In this document: positions 9,549-17,924 of the stretch, in pieces | Position numbering within the stretch: position 1 is the first letter of the stretch | Layout of the letters: each line of letters starts with the position of its first letter | Assembly: GCA_021787845.1 (NCBI GenBank) | Contig: JAJYLH010000036.1 | Coordinates: 1-41,253 of the forward strand | Length of the DNA stretch: 41,253 bases | Source of the DNA: Myxococcales bacterium | Lineage (GTDB): Bacteria; Myxococcota; Myxococcia; Myxococcales; JAJYLH01 | Reading direction: 5' to 3' | Made by a program: the position numbers and the translations under genes | The notes under the pieces: model-generated | What the model saw: only the letters and a program-made list of their open reading frames with translations | The model's database searches: none | Told to the model about the DNA's origin: nothing

Positions 9549-9659
9549 CGGTCGAATTGTACGCGCGACCAGCGCCGAGGTCGCACGTCGTCCGCCACCG
9601 GCTCTTTCTCTATCGGCTAGCGGCAGCCCTTCGCCTCAGCGATGCGCTCCGGGAATCGG

Positions 9660-10604
9660 TCACTGACAGGCTGAGAGCGGGGTACCGGTGCAGCTCGGCA
9701 TGTCACAGGTCGGGTAGGGATGCGTTTCGCCGACGCACGGCCCCCATTGACCGCTGTCGTTGCACGTCATCGTTCCTGCCTGGCAGGTGCCCTGCCCTTC
9801 GGTTCCGGCCGGGCCGGTGTAGCAGGGCCGGGTCGAACCGCTGACGCACTCGCAGCCGGGATTGGGGACGGGATGGCCGGCCGTAGAAAGACAGGACGGA
9901 GCGGCGCAATCGCCTTTGACCGGCTGAACGGCACCGCTGCAGCTGCGCCCCCAGGCACCGTTCGCGCAGGTCTGGGTGCCGGGTTGGCAGGATCCACCGG
10001 CGGCGCCGCCGCAGGGGCGGGTCTGCCCGCTCGTGCAGGCGCAGCTCGCGGCCGGGTTCGCGCCGCAGTCCAAGTCGAGGTCGGAGCAGTCGTCGGCCTG
10101 CGGTACGACCTCGCCGAGACAATCACTCCAGGCGGAACCGGTCTCGGTCGGCTCGCAGATCTGGTAGCCCGAGGTGCAGGGGCCGTGGCCGAGAGTGCCG
10201 GCGTCCTGGGTGTGGCACTCGCGGAGGTAGTCGCTCATCGGCGCCCCGGGGAAGGGATTGGTGAAGCATTGGCAGCCGTCGTTGAAGCCGCCGTCGGCGC
10301 AGTTCGGCCAGTCGCACAACCCGGGCTGCGGCTGGAGGCGTCCGTCGCACGGGCCCCAGGTGCCGTTCGCGCAAGCGCGGGTGCCCGGATCGCAGGTTCC
10401 CGCGTGCGTTCCGGAGCAGGGCTCGGTGTCGCCGTCGTGGCAAGGGGTACCGGTGCCGCCCTCCGACGCGGCGTCGGGCGTTCCGCCATCGCGGTAGGCG
10501 GGTGCGCTGCCGTCAGGCGCGGCGGGGGTCCCTCCGTCGGAACCGTTGGACGCGGGTCCGCAGGCGAGGAAGGCGAAAACGGACGCCAACAGCAGGGCGC
10601 GCAT
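9660..10604 (-). CDS. Cys-rich repeat lipoprotein
   Basis: The 314-residue protein has a signal peptide ending in FAFLACGP, so Cys16 is the likely lipidation site. A linker rich in Gly, Asp, Ala and Pro follows to about residue 55. The rest is Cys-rich, with four imperfect repeats of the type GxCxPGxxxCxxGxWGPC separated by less regular Cys-containing segments (for example GTCDPGTRACANGTWGPC and GSCQPGTQTCANGAWGRSC). Such repeats are common in surface lipoproteins of Myxococcota; the role is unknown. The start at 10604 is fixed by AGGAG seven bases upstream and lies one base after the stop of the aldo/keto reductase gene, so the two are probably co-translated. Confidence 0.85.
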   Translation of the reverse strand: MRALLLASVFAFLACGPASNGSDGGTPAAPDGSAPAYRDGGTPDAASEGGTGTPCHDGDTEPCSGTHAGTCDPGTRACANGTWGPCDGRLQPQPGLCDWPNCADGGFNDGCQCFTNPFPGAPMSDYLRECHTQDAGTLGHGPCTSGYQICEPTETGSAWSDCLGEVVPQADDCSDLDLDCGANPAASCACTSGQTRPCGGAAGGSCQPGTQTCANGAWGRSCSGAVQPVKGDCAAPSCLSTAGHPVPNPGCECVSGSTRPCYTGPAGTEGQGTCQAGTMTCNDSGQWGPCVGETHPYPTCDMPSCTGTPLSACQ

Positions 10605-10605
10605 G

Positions 10606-11628
10606 TCACCACTCCTGGCGAATCCCGATGAAGTCATAGGGGTAGCCCCAGGCCGGCGTCGAGACCTCGTCGAGCCGCTTCATTTCGTCGGCGGAGAGCT
10701 TCAGCGCTGCCGCTTTCAGGTTGTCCTCGAGCTGGGCGAGCTTGCGCGCGCCGACGATGATGGTGGTGACGAAGGGCTTCGACAGGAGCCAGGCGAGGCT
10801 GACCGCGGCGGCGCTGGTCTCATGGGCCTGGGCGACTTCCTGCACCGCGTCGAGGGTGCGGAAGTTCTGCTCGGTCGCGACGCGGGTCCAGGTGTCGTGC
10901 CAGGAGGCGAGACGGGAGCCGGTGGGCGGCGGCGCTTCCCTCGAGTACTTGCCGGAGAGGAAGCCGCGGCCGAGCGGGCTCCAGACGAGGACGCCGAGGC
11001 CGAAGGCATTGCAGGCGGGAATCATCTCCCGCTCGGCGTCGCGGGCGATGAGGCTGTACTGGAGCTGGACCGATTCGAACCGCACGAAGTCGCGCTTGTC
11101 GCTCGCCCAGAGCGATTCGACCAGCCGGTAGCCGGTGTAGTTCGAGCAGCCCGCGTAGCGGACCTTGCCACTCGTCACCAGGTCGTCGAGGGCGCGCATC
11201 GTTTCCTCGACGGGCACCTGAGTGTCCTGCATGTGCACCTGGTAGAGGTCGATGAAGTCGGTCTTCAGGCGCTTGAGCGAGGCGTCGCAGGCCTCGAGGA
11301 TGTGTCGCCGGGAGAGGCCGAGGTCGTGGGGGGCGGCAGCGTTCCAGGCCCCCGTCACGGGGAAGCGGCACTTGGTGGCGAGGATGATCTTCTGGCGGCG
11401 ACCCTTGAGCCACTGGCCGGTCAGCTCCTCGCTCTTGCCTTCGCTGTAGACGTTGGCGGTGTCGACACAATTGACGCCGGCGTCCAGCGCGCGGTCGAAG
11501 ATGCGCCGCGCCTCGTCGTCGGTCGAGGTGACGCCCTTCATGAACCCCGGGGAATCACCGAAGGTCATCGCGCCGAGCGAGAGAAGCGTAACCTTGAGGC
11601 CACAACGACCGAGCGGACGAAATTCCAT
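10606..11628 (-). CDS. Aldo/keto reductase
   Basis: An NAD(P)H-dependent TIM-barrel oxidoreductase. With the start at the ATG at 11628 the protein has 340 residues and the full catalytic tetrad: Asp56 and Tyr61 (DTANVYSEGKSE), Lys86 (ILATK) and His132 (LYQVHM). GCSNYTGYRL and the C-terminal IIVGARKLAQLEDNL cofactor segment are also typical. GCGGGG lies eight bases before this ATG; a GTG at 11637 in the same frame would add three residues. The C-terminal WGYPYDFIGIRQEW resembles the AKR11/12-like group. The downstream lipoprotein gene starts one base after its stop. The physiological substrate is unknown. Confidence 0.93.
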   Translation of the reverse strand: MEFRPLGRCGLKVTLLSLGAMTFGDSPGFMKGVTSTDDEARRIFDRALDAGVNCVDTANVYSEGKSEELTGQWLKGRRQKIILATKCRFPVTGAWNAAAPHDLGLSRRHILEACDASLKRLKTDFIDLYQVHMQDTQVPVEETMRALDDLVTSGKVRYAGCSNYTGYRLVESLWASDKRDFVRFESVQLQYSLIARDAEREMIPACNAFGLGVLVWSPLGRGFLSGKYSREAPPPTGSRLASWHDTWTRVATEQNFRTLDAVQEVAQAHETSAAAVSLAWLLSKPFVTTIIVGARKLAQLEDNLKAAALKLSADEMKRLDEVSTPAWGYPYDFIGIRQEW

Positions 11629-11649
11629 CTCATGCACCCCGCGGGAAGC

Positions 11650-11666
11650 GGCGCCTTGAAGGCGCC
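11650..11666 (-). terminator. GC-rich hairpin between NamZ and aldo/keto reductase genes
   Basis: GGCGCC, a 5-base loop TTGAA, then GGCGCC form a perfect 6-bp stem in the 124-base gap between the two minus-strand genes. There is no U-run, so it may be an attenuator, a weak terminator or nothing. Confidence 0.3.
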
Positions 11667-11761
11667 GGGTGCCGTCCTACCGCCGGGGATGGGCGAGCGC
11701 AAACGCGGAGGGCCGCCGCGTGCGTCGTAGCCCCGGACGGCGGATTCGGGACGCCATCGCG

Positions 11762-12943
11762 TCAGTAGATCAGGAACGGCTGGCGCGCCTCCAGGAACTC
11801 TTGCTCCTCGGCAGCCCATGCGGGGAACAGATCCGCCAGCGTCTCGCCCCGGTCGAACGCGAGGCGGACGGCATCGGTGCCGGTGAGCAGGTCGATGGCA
11901 GGAACCTGGTCGACGAACTCGTACCGCTCGGTGCGCCAGCGGAAAAGATCGCGCGCGAGATCCTGCGCGGTCATCAGGAGCGATAACCCTGTCCGGTAGG
12001 GCTTGAACTGGGCGCGGTCGGTGACGTGGAGGAAGACGCCGCCGCAGCTTTCGCCCGCGAACTTGTGGAACATCGGGGTGAAGCGCACCGGCCGGAAATG
12101 CACGCCCGCGAGCCCCTGCCGGTTGAGAGCGCGCGCGAGCTGGTCGCCGTCGAGAAACGGCGCGCCCACCTGCTCGAACGGCCGCGTCGTCCCGCGCCCT
12201 TCGGAGAGGTTCGTTCCCTCGACCAGGCACGTTCCCGGATAGACCCGCGCGGTGTCCGGCGTCGGCATGTTCGGCGACGGCGGGACGAACGGCAGCCCCG
12301 TGTCTTCCCAGAGCATCCGCCGCTCCCAGCCCTCCATCGCGACGACGGTCAGGTCGACGTCGAGGTCGAGCCGGTCGTTCGCCCACAGGGCGAGCTCGCC
12401 CATCGTCAAACCGTGGCGCACCGGCAACGGGAAGGGCCCGACGAACGATTCGTAGCCCGGCTCCTGCGCGCCGCCTTCCACGATCTCGCCGCCGAGCGGG
12501 TTCGGCCGGTCGAGCACCAGCACCTCGAGCCCGGCCTGCGCCGCCGCCTTCAGGCAGAGCGTCATCGTCGCGTAGAAGGTGTAGTAGCGGCTGCCGACGT
12601 CCTGCAGGTCGATGACGAGCGTGTCGAGCCCGTCCAGCATCTCCGGCGTCGGCTCGAGCGAATCCTCGCGCGTTCCGTAGAGCGAATGGACCGCCGCGCC
12701 GGTCTTCGGATCGACGGGCGCCTGGCCCTCGACCGCCTCCATGTCCTGCGCTTCGCCGCGCACGCCGTGCTCGGGGCCGAAGAGCGCGCCAAGGCGCACC
12801 ATCGGCAGCGCGCCCATCAAGTCGGCTGCGTGCTCGAAACCTTTGCCGACCGACGCGGGATGGCAGACGAGCCCCACCTGCTTGCCGCGCAGCGACGGTG
12901 AGCCGTTGCGCACCAGCACCTCGAGGCCGGTCCTGACCGCCAT
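11762..12943 (-). CDS. namZ: DUF1343 / NamZ-type exo-beta-N-acetylmuramidase
   Basis: The 393-residue protein matches the DUF1343 (YbbC) family, members of which (NamZ, GH171) release N-acetylmuramic acid from the non-reducing end of peptidoglycan fragments during wall recycling. Visible signatures are GLVCHPASV, the highly conserved LFGPEHGVRG (54-63), IDLQDVGSRYYTF, LDRPNPLGG, PPSPNMPTPDTARVYPG and EGTNLSEGRGTT. No signal peptide is seen although many family members are exported. The ATG is preceded by a strong AAAGGAGGGAGCG site. Only 15 bases separate it from the stop of the TPR lipoprotein gene, so the two form an operon. The enzymatic role is by family assignment. Confidence 0.88.
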   Translation of the reverse strand: MAVRTGLEVLVRNGSPSLRGKQVGLVCHPASVGKGFEHAADLMGALPMVRLGALFGPEHGVRGEAQDMEAVEGQAPVDPKTGAAVHSLYGTREDSLEPTPEMLDGLDTLVIDLQDVGSRYYTFYATMTLCLKAAAQAGLEVLVLDRPNPLGGEIVEGGAQEPGYESFVGPFPLPVRHGLTMGELALWANDRLDLDVDLTVVAMEGWERRMLWEDTGLPFVPPSPNMPTPDTARVYPGTCLVEGTNLSEGRGTTRPFEQVGAPFLDGDQLARALNRQGLAGVHFRPVRFTPMFHKFAGESCGGVFLHVTDRAQFKPYRTGLSLLMTAQDLARDLFRWRTERYEFVDQVPAIDLLTGTDAVRLAFDRGETLADLFPAWAAEEQEFLEARQPFLIY

Positions 12944-12958
12944 CGCTCCCTCCTTTCG

Positions 12959-14512
12959 TCAGAAGCCGAGCCGGGTCACCGGCGGGAGGTTGAAGGTCAA
13001 GGTGAAGGTGTCGTGGTCCCGGGCCTTCAGCCGCGGCCAGGCGGCGTCGTGTAGCACCTCCGCGAGATTCGCCTCGATGTACGGGTCGTTGGTGGTGTTC
13101 TCGACGATGTCGACGGTCAGCGCCTTGCCCTCGCGGCTCAAGTGGACCTTGGCGGCGACGGACCCCTTGAGCGCGGGCGCGACCGTCAGGCGCTGGTTGT
13201 AGATTTTGACGAGCGCGTCGGACGCCTTGCGGTAGACGGAGGTCAAGCTGTAGCCGCTGATCGCCTTCGCGGGAACGAGACAGCTCTGCCGGATGCGGTC
13301 GAGGTCCGCCTGCGCCGCCGTGTCGCCCCCGGCGAGCGCCTTGCGGTACAGGTTCAGCGCCTCTTCGAGCTTCCCCCGCCGCTCGGCGACGGTCGCCAGC
13401 CCCCGAAACGCCTGCGCGTCGTTGGGGCTCAAGGCGAGGATGCTCCGGTTGTAGGTCTCCATTTCCGGCAGGGAGCCTTTCTGGGCCGCGATTTCCGCGA
13501 GCCGGCGCCAGGGCGCGACGTTCTTCGGGTCGAGCTTGGTCAGGCGCTCGAGCGACTTGACCTCGGAAGCGGTGTCGCCCACCTGGCGGTAGAGCTTGGC
13601 GAGAGTGCCCTCCTCGTTCTTGTCGAGCGGCTTGAGCTTGGCGGCCTCTTCGTAGGCGGTGATGGCGTCGTTGGGGCTGGCGTTTCCGGCGAGCCTCGCG
13701 AGCGCGAGCTTCGCCGCCCGGTTCCCCGGCGCGAGCTGTGCGACTCTCTCCCACGCCGCTTTCGCTTGGGCGGAGCGGTTCTGCTGGTCGTATAGCTCCG
13801 CGAGCGCCAGCGCCGCGTCGTACTCGGTCGGCAGATCCTGGAGCGCCTGGCCAAGCTGCGCCTCGTAGTCCGGGTCGCTCCCCGTCGCTTCCTGCGCGAG
13901 GGCGAGGCCGACCTCCGCGTCCGGGTCGCGCGGATCCGCGCCGAGCGCGATCTGATAGCTGCGCACCGCGAGCCCCAGGTCGCCCAGGTGCCGGTAGAGG
14001 TCGCCGCGGACCGTGTAGGTGTACGGGTTCCTGGGGTCGCAGGCGTAGGCGTACGAAAGCTCCTTCTCGCCCCAGTCGCGAACGCGCCAGTGCGCGTAGA
14101 TTTCGGCCATCTGCGCGTGGGCCCAGTAGAACTTCGGCTGGTCGGTCGCGATCTGGTGGAGCGCGTCCCACTGCGCGCCGAGGTTGGGAATCGCCGCTGC
14201 CGCGAGGAACCGGCTCTCGAGGGTGCGCGTCGCCTGGAACCGGTCGGCGTAGTCGTCGAGCGCTTTCGCCGCCTGCCCCGCGCGCTGCCTGGCCGCGATG
14301 TCCCACAGCGCCCGGCGGATTTGCTCGGAGGTCATCGTCGGGGGCGGAAGCGTGGCCGCGATGGGGGCGCGCGCGCGCGCCGCCGCCTCGCCGGTGGTCT
14401 GCTCGGGAGCGGTCATGTCCCCCATGATGCGATGAGGCGTGCAGCCGGCCAGCACGACGAGCGCGGCAGCCGAGACGCTCCGGCAGAAGGAGCCGAATCG
14501 CGTGTGACCCAT
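12959..14512 (-). CDS. TPR lipoprotein with TonB/AgmX-like C-terminal domain
   Basis: The 517-residue protein has a signal peptide with lipobox VLAGC (Cys24). From about residue 100 to 420 it is built of tetratricopeptide-like repeats (for example AQAFRGLATVAERRGKLEEALNLYRKAL written in part as GKLEEALNLYRKAL, and DPRNPYTYTVRGDLYRHLGD). The last 100 residues contain VAAKVHLSREGKAL and NTTNDPYIEANLAEVL, which resemble the TonB-C/AgmX fold found at the end of many myxobacterial TPR or envelope proteins. The likely location is the periplasmic face of a membrane, as a scaffold for protein contacts. It is the first gene of the minus-strand run, with namZ right behind it. The exact partner is unknown. 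Confidence 0.8.
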   Translation of the reverse strand: MGHTRFGSFCRSVSAAALVVLAGCTPHRIMGDMTAPEQTTGEAAARARAPIAATLPPPTMTSEQIRRALWDIAARQRAGQAAKALDDYADRFQATRTLESRFLAAAAIPNLGAQWDALHQIATDQPKFYWAHAQMAEIYAHWRVRDWGEKELSYAYACDPRNPYTYTVRGDLYRHLGDLGLAVRSYQIALGADPRDPDAEVGLALAQEATGSDPDYEAQLGQALQDLPTEYDAALALAELYDQQNRSAQAKAAWERVAQLAPGNRAAKLALARLAGNASPNDAITAYEEAAKLKPLDKNEEGTLAKLYRQVGDTASEVKSLERLTKLDPKNVAPWRRLAEIAAQKGSLPEMETYNRSILALSPNDAQAFRGLATVAERRGKLEEALNLYRKALAGGDTAAQADLDRIRQSCLVPAKAISGYSLTSVYRKASDALVKIYNQRLTVAPALKGSVAAKVHLSREGKALTVDIVENTTNDPYIEANLAEVLHDAAWPRLKARDHDTFTLTFNLPPVTRLGF

Positions 14513-15035
14513 CCTCGAGAACCAGCCATCCCCGGGCCATCCGAAAAGCTGGCCCGCGAAAGGGGAGCGACGATAGCACCAACGGCTGGAAACCGAGCGC
14601 CTCGACGACCCCGCGTCGGGCGCGTCCTCGATCCGGTTTCAGTCGAAGGGCTCTTTCGCTCAGCTTGCAGCCGCTCGTCCTTCGGGTCCGGCCGACGAAG
14701 AGCCGCCGGCCTTCCCAGAGCGCGCTGGCGCCCGCAACCCAAGCGATCGGGTTCGGGCCGGCACTGCTCCATGCTGCGCAGCATCGAGAATCTGCGCATG
14801 GGAACGAGATTTCGCGGCTGGGTAGATCAGGGTGAGGGGGCTTGGAAGACGCCGCTCGTCGGTCTGAGCCGGAGCCTCGCCAGCGTCTCGTTGCGCAAGC
14901 GGCAGCTTCGCGGTACCGAATCGCCGCTCGCGCCAAGCTCGGGCGCCAAGCCTGCCGATTCCTCCCCCCGATGCCGGTGAAACCTCTAGCCCGTTCGGGC
15001 GCGGCCGACCACCCTCGGGAATCGCGAGAGCTTCG
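14513..15035. other. Non-coding gap between divergent genes
   Basis: These 523 bases separate the minus-strand TPR lipoprotein gene from the plus-strand EamA transporter gene, and should hold both promoters. Open frames here have no recognisable protein character. The one structure I noticed is a perfect 14-bp palindrome (ATGCTGCGCAGCAT) at 14771-14784, which could be an operator or a chance hit. Confidence 0.5.
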
Positions 15036-15953
15036 ATGAAGCGCTCCAGTCCCCCGGCTGCGCTCGTGTACGGCGCGCTCGTCCTCCAGACGCTGATCAG
15101 CTCGGGGACCTACCTCGCAGCCAAGCGCGCCCTCGTGGACGTGCCCTGGCCGGCGCTGCTGCTCCTGCGCAACGTCGGCGCGGCCGGCCTGTTCATCCCG
15201 CTGTTTCTCGTGACGGCGGGACCGGTCCTGCCCCCCGGACGGCACCGGCGCCGGGTGGTGCTCCTCGGGGTCCTGGCCGTGCCACTGAACCAGGCGCTGT
15301 TCCTCGCGGGGCTGACCTGGACCACGCCGGCGCACGCGGCGCTCCTCTACACCCTGACGCCGGCCCTCGTGCTCGCCTGGAGCGTTGCCGCCGGTCAAGA
15401 GCGTTTCGAGGGTCGAAAGCTGGCGGGCCTCGCGCTCGCCCTCGGCGGCGCCGCTCTCGTGGTGCTCGAGCGCGCGAAGTCCGTCGGCGCCGGCGTGCGG
15501 GGGGGCGACATCCTGGTCTTCGGCGCGGTGCTCGCGTGGGCCGCGTTCACGGTGCTCGGCAAGCCCCTCGTCGAGTCGGCCGGGCCGGTCCGCGCGACCG
15601 GCTGGGCCTTGATGACCGGCGCGCTCTTCGTCGTGCCCGCCGGCGCGCGCCCGCTCGCCCGGGTGCCCTTCGCCCATCTCCACGCCGCGGTGTGGGCGTC
15701 GCTCGCCTTCCTCGTCCTGCTGACGAGCTTCGTGTCCTATCTCTGTTGGTATTTCGCCCTCGCGCACGTCCAGCCGAGCCAGGCGGCGGTCTTCACCAAC
15801 CTCCAGCCGGTCCTGACCGCCGCGGCGTCGTGGGCGCTGTTCGAAGAGCCGATCACGCCGCGGTTGGTGCTCGGCGGCGCGGCGGTGATCGCGGGAGTCC
15901 TCGTTGCCACCCGCGCCCGCGCCCTGCGCGCGAGGTGGCGCGCGCTCGGGTGA
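15036..15953 (+). CDS. EamA/DMT-family transporter
   Basis: The 305-residue protein is almost entirely hydrophobic, with about ten membrane segments arranged as two EamA repeats (roughly residues 8-140 and 155-295), as in drug/metabolite exporters such as RhaT and YdcZ-like carriers. Typical family features are SSGTYLAAKRAL at the first helix, the LNQALFLAGLTWTTPAHAALLYTLTP stretch (core TTPAHAALLYTLTP), and the matching QPVLTAAASWALFEEPIT near the end of the second repeat. It sits in the inner membrane; the substrate is not predictable. The ATG at 15036 lacks a strong ribosome site. It stands alone on its strand. Confidence 0.92.
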   Translation: MKRSSPPAALVYGALVLQTLISSGTYLAAKRALVDVPWPALLLLRNVGAAGLFIPLFLVTAGPVLPPGRHRRRVVLLGVLAVPLNQALFLAGLTWTTPAHAALLYTLTPALVLAWSVAAGQERFEGRKLAGLALALGGAALVVLERAKSVGAGVRGGDILVFGAVLAWAAFTVLGKPLVESAGPVRATGWALMTGALFVVPAGARPLARVPFAHLHAAVWASLAFLVLLTSFVSYLCWYFALAHVQPSQAAVFTNLQPVLTAAASWALFEEPITPRLVLGGAAVIAGVLVATRARALRARWRALG

Positions 15954-16271
15954 TTCGAATCGACGGGCATCGACCAGACATGGCGTCGACAACGGACTTT
16001 CCCGCCTCGATTCCGGCCGCTTGCCGGCGAAGGCGTCGCCCGAGCGAGAGCCTCACCCGAACGCGTCTCGGATGAACCGCCAAGACGCCAAGAGCGCCAA
16101 GCACTACGGTCAGCAAAATTGGCGTCCTCGGCGTCTTGGCGGTTCAGACGCTTTGGGGCGCGGCTCGAGCGAGCCGCCCTTGACGCCCGCCGAGAATCGC
16201 GGGAAGGTCCCCCACAATCTGTCGCCGGCGCGAGGCCTTCCGCTCGCGATTCCCGGTGCCGGTCGAGCACG
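15954..16271. other. Intergenic region with an inverted repeat
   Basis: These 318 bases separate the EamA and kinase genes. The only clear structure is the inverted repeat at 16073-16146, described separately. I see no coding potential or obvious promoter. Confidence 0.5.
16073..16146. repeat. Inverted repeat, 28-bp arms
   Basis: Arms 16073-16100 and 16119-16146 match in 25 of 28 positions and enclose an 18-base loop. Each arm begins TGAACCGCCAAGACGCC and carries a repeated CGCCAAG motif. I recall similar CGCCAAG-rich sequences between genes in other bacteria. It could act as a terminator for the EamA gene or be a small mobile repeat. Confidence 0.8.
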
Positions 16272-17924
16272 ATGCCATCCGCTCCGCTCCGGACTTGTCC
16301 GCTCTGCTCGGTCGCCACGCCGGAGAAAATCTGTCCTCACGACGGGACGCCGACCTACGTCAAGGTCGTCGAGGCGCCGGGGCTCGAGCCGGGAATCGTC
16401 ATCGGTGACCGCTACCGCATCGTCTCGCGGATCGGCCAGGGCGGGTTCGGCGCGGTCTACCGCGCGGTCCATGTCGCGACCCGCCAGGACATCGCGATCA
16501 AGGTGCTCAAGCGGGAGCTCGCCCAGGACGCCGCCCAGGTCCAACGCTTCCACGCGGAGGCGCAGGCGTCGAGCCTCCTGCAGCAAGCGCACACCGTCCG
16601 CGTCTACGACTTCGGGCAAATCGACGACGGCTCGCTCTACCTCGCGATGGAGTTTCTGCACGGCCGCCCACTGGAAGCGCTCCTGCACGACACGCCGGCG
16701 CTGCCGCCCCAGCGCGCCGTCCGCATCCTCTCGCAGGTCCTCGCCTCGCTCTCCGAGGCCCACGAGCGCGGCATCGTCCACCGCGACCTGAAGCCGGACA
16801 ACATCTTCATCGTCGACATGCACGGCGAGACCGACTGGGTCAAGGTCATCGACTTCGGCATCGCCAAGTTCACCGGCGACATGGAGCAGACCCTGACCCG
16901 CACCGGGGTCGCCATCGGTACGCCCCGGTACATGTCGCCGGAGCAGGCCTGCGCGGCGAAGGTGGACGGCCGCAGCGACCTGTATTCGCTGGGAATCATC
17001 GCGTACCGGCTGCTCACCGGCTCGCTCCCGTTCGACGGGCAGAACTCGATGGAGATCGTCATCGCGCAGATGCACGCGCCGCCGCGGCCGATTGCCGAGG
17101 TCACGCCGCAACCGCTGCCGCGCTCGCTCGTCCAGGCGATAGAAAGGGTTCTCGCGAAGAAGCCGGACGACCGATTCCGGAACGCGGACGAGATGCGCGA
17201 CGCGCTGGAGTCGGCGCTCGGCGATCCGTGGATGATCGAGCCGGCCGCGGACACGGTCTCGCCCTATCGCGGTGGAACCGTGACCGCGTATTCGCCCGCC
17301 GGGTCGCCGGCCGCGCCCTCGCAGCCGAGGATGGAGGCGAGGACTGCCACCCCGGAGCCGAAGGGCTTCACGCTCTTGACCCCGGCGTCCAAGCCCGGCA
17401 TCCCGGCCGTTGCCCCGGGAACGACCTCGCGCCCGTCGCGGTCGGGCTCCATGCCGGTGAGCGGCGGCGCTGCCGGGGTCCCTCCGAGACCGAGCTCGAA
17501 GCGCTACACCGCCGCCGTCGCCATCGCCTCGGTGGTCACCATCGCGATTCTCGGCACGGCCTTGTTCTTGGCGCGCGCGATGTGGTTCCACTCGCGTACG
17601 CCGCCGACCGCCCCCGCCGCGACCTCCGTCCGGTCTGAACGCGCGGTGGCCGCGCCCCCGCCCAAGGCCGCGGCGCCTGCCCGGAACGCCGCGGTCGTCG
17701 ACCCTCCGCAACCGGCGACTGTCGATGCCTCGGCGTCCGCCCCGGCGCCGGCGAAGAACCTGGCGCCAGCGGCCAATCCGCCGGTCGTGCCGCACCCAGC
17801 GGCCGCGAGGTCCGGGCCCAAGGCCCCCAGCGCCCACCATCCCGCCGCCAGCCGCCCGAAGCTGCGCGAGGAACGAACGCCGCCGAAGAAGGGACCGTCC
17901 AATGATTTCCAGCCGTTCAACTGA
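16272..17924 (+). CDS. Hanks-type Ser/Thr protein kinase with N-terminal Zn-ribbon and one membrane span
   Basis: The 550-residue protein starts with a small Cys/His motif (Cys9, Cys12, Cys21, His23) that could bind zinc. The kinase domain runs from about residue 48 to 315: Gly loop IGQGGFGAVY (54-63), Lys77 in IAIKVLK, Glu96, catalytic Asp172 in HRDLKPDN, Asp194 in DFG and the SPEQ activation-segment motif. All key residues are present, so it should be active. A Pro/Ala/Ser linker follows, then a membrane span at about 411-437, then a disordered Pro/Ala-rich tail of about 110 residues, presumably periplasmic. The ATG at 16272 was chosen because the Zn motif begins directly after it. The next gene overlaps its 3' end by 23 bases. 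Confidence 0.93.
   Translation: MPSAPLRTCPLCSVATPEKICPHDGTPTYVKVVEAPGLEPGIVIGDRYRIVSRIGQGGFGAVYRAVHVATRQDIAIKVLKRELAQDAAQVQRFHAEAQASSLLQQAHTVRVYDFGQIDDGSLYLAMEFLHGRPLEALLHDTPALPPQRAVRILSQVLASLSEAHERGIVHRDLKPDNIFIVDMHGETDWVKVIDFGIAKFTGDMEQTLTRTGVAIGTPRYMSPEQACAAKVDGRSDLYSLGIIAYRLLTGSLPFDGQNSMEIVIAQMHAPPRPIAEVTPQPLPRSLVQAIERVLAKKPDDRFRNADEMRDALESALGDPWMIEPAADTVSPYRGGTVTAYSPAGSPAAPSQPRMEARTATPEPKGFTLLTPASKPGIPAVAPGTTSRPSRSGSMPVSGGAAGVPPRPSSKRYTAAVAIASVVTIAILGTALFLARAMWFHSRTPPTAPAATSVRSERAVAAPPPKAAAPARNAAVVDPPQPATVDASASAPAPAKNLAPAANPPVVPHPAAARSGPKAPSAHHPAASRPKLREERTPPKKGPSNDFQPFN

Noticed and set aside
14413-14799. Minus-strand open frame of 128 codons in the 14.5-kb gap
   Set aside because: It overlaps the start of the TPR lipoprotein gene out of frame, is Arg/Ser/Pro-rich and has no ribosome site or family.
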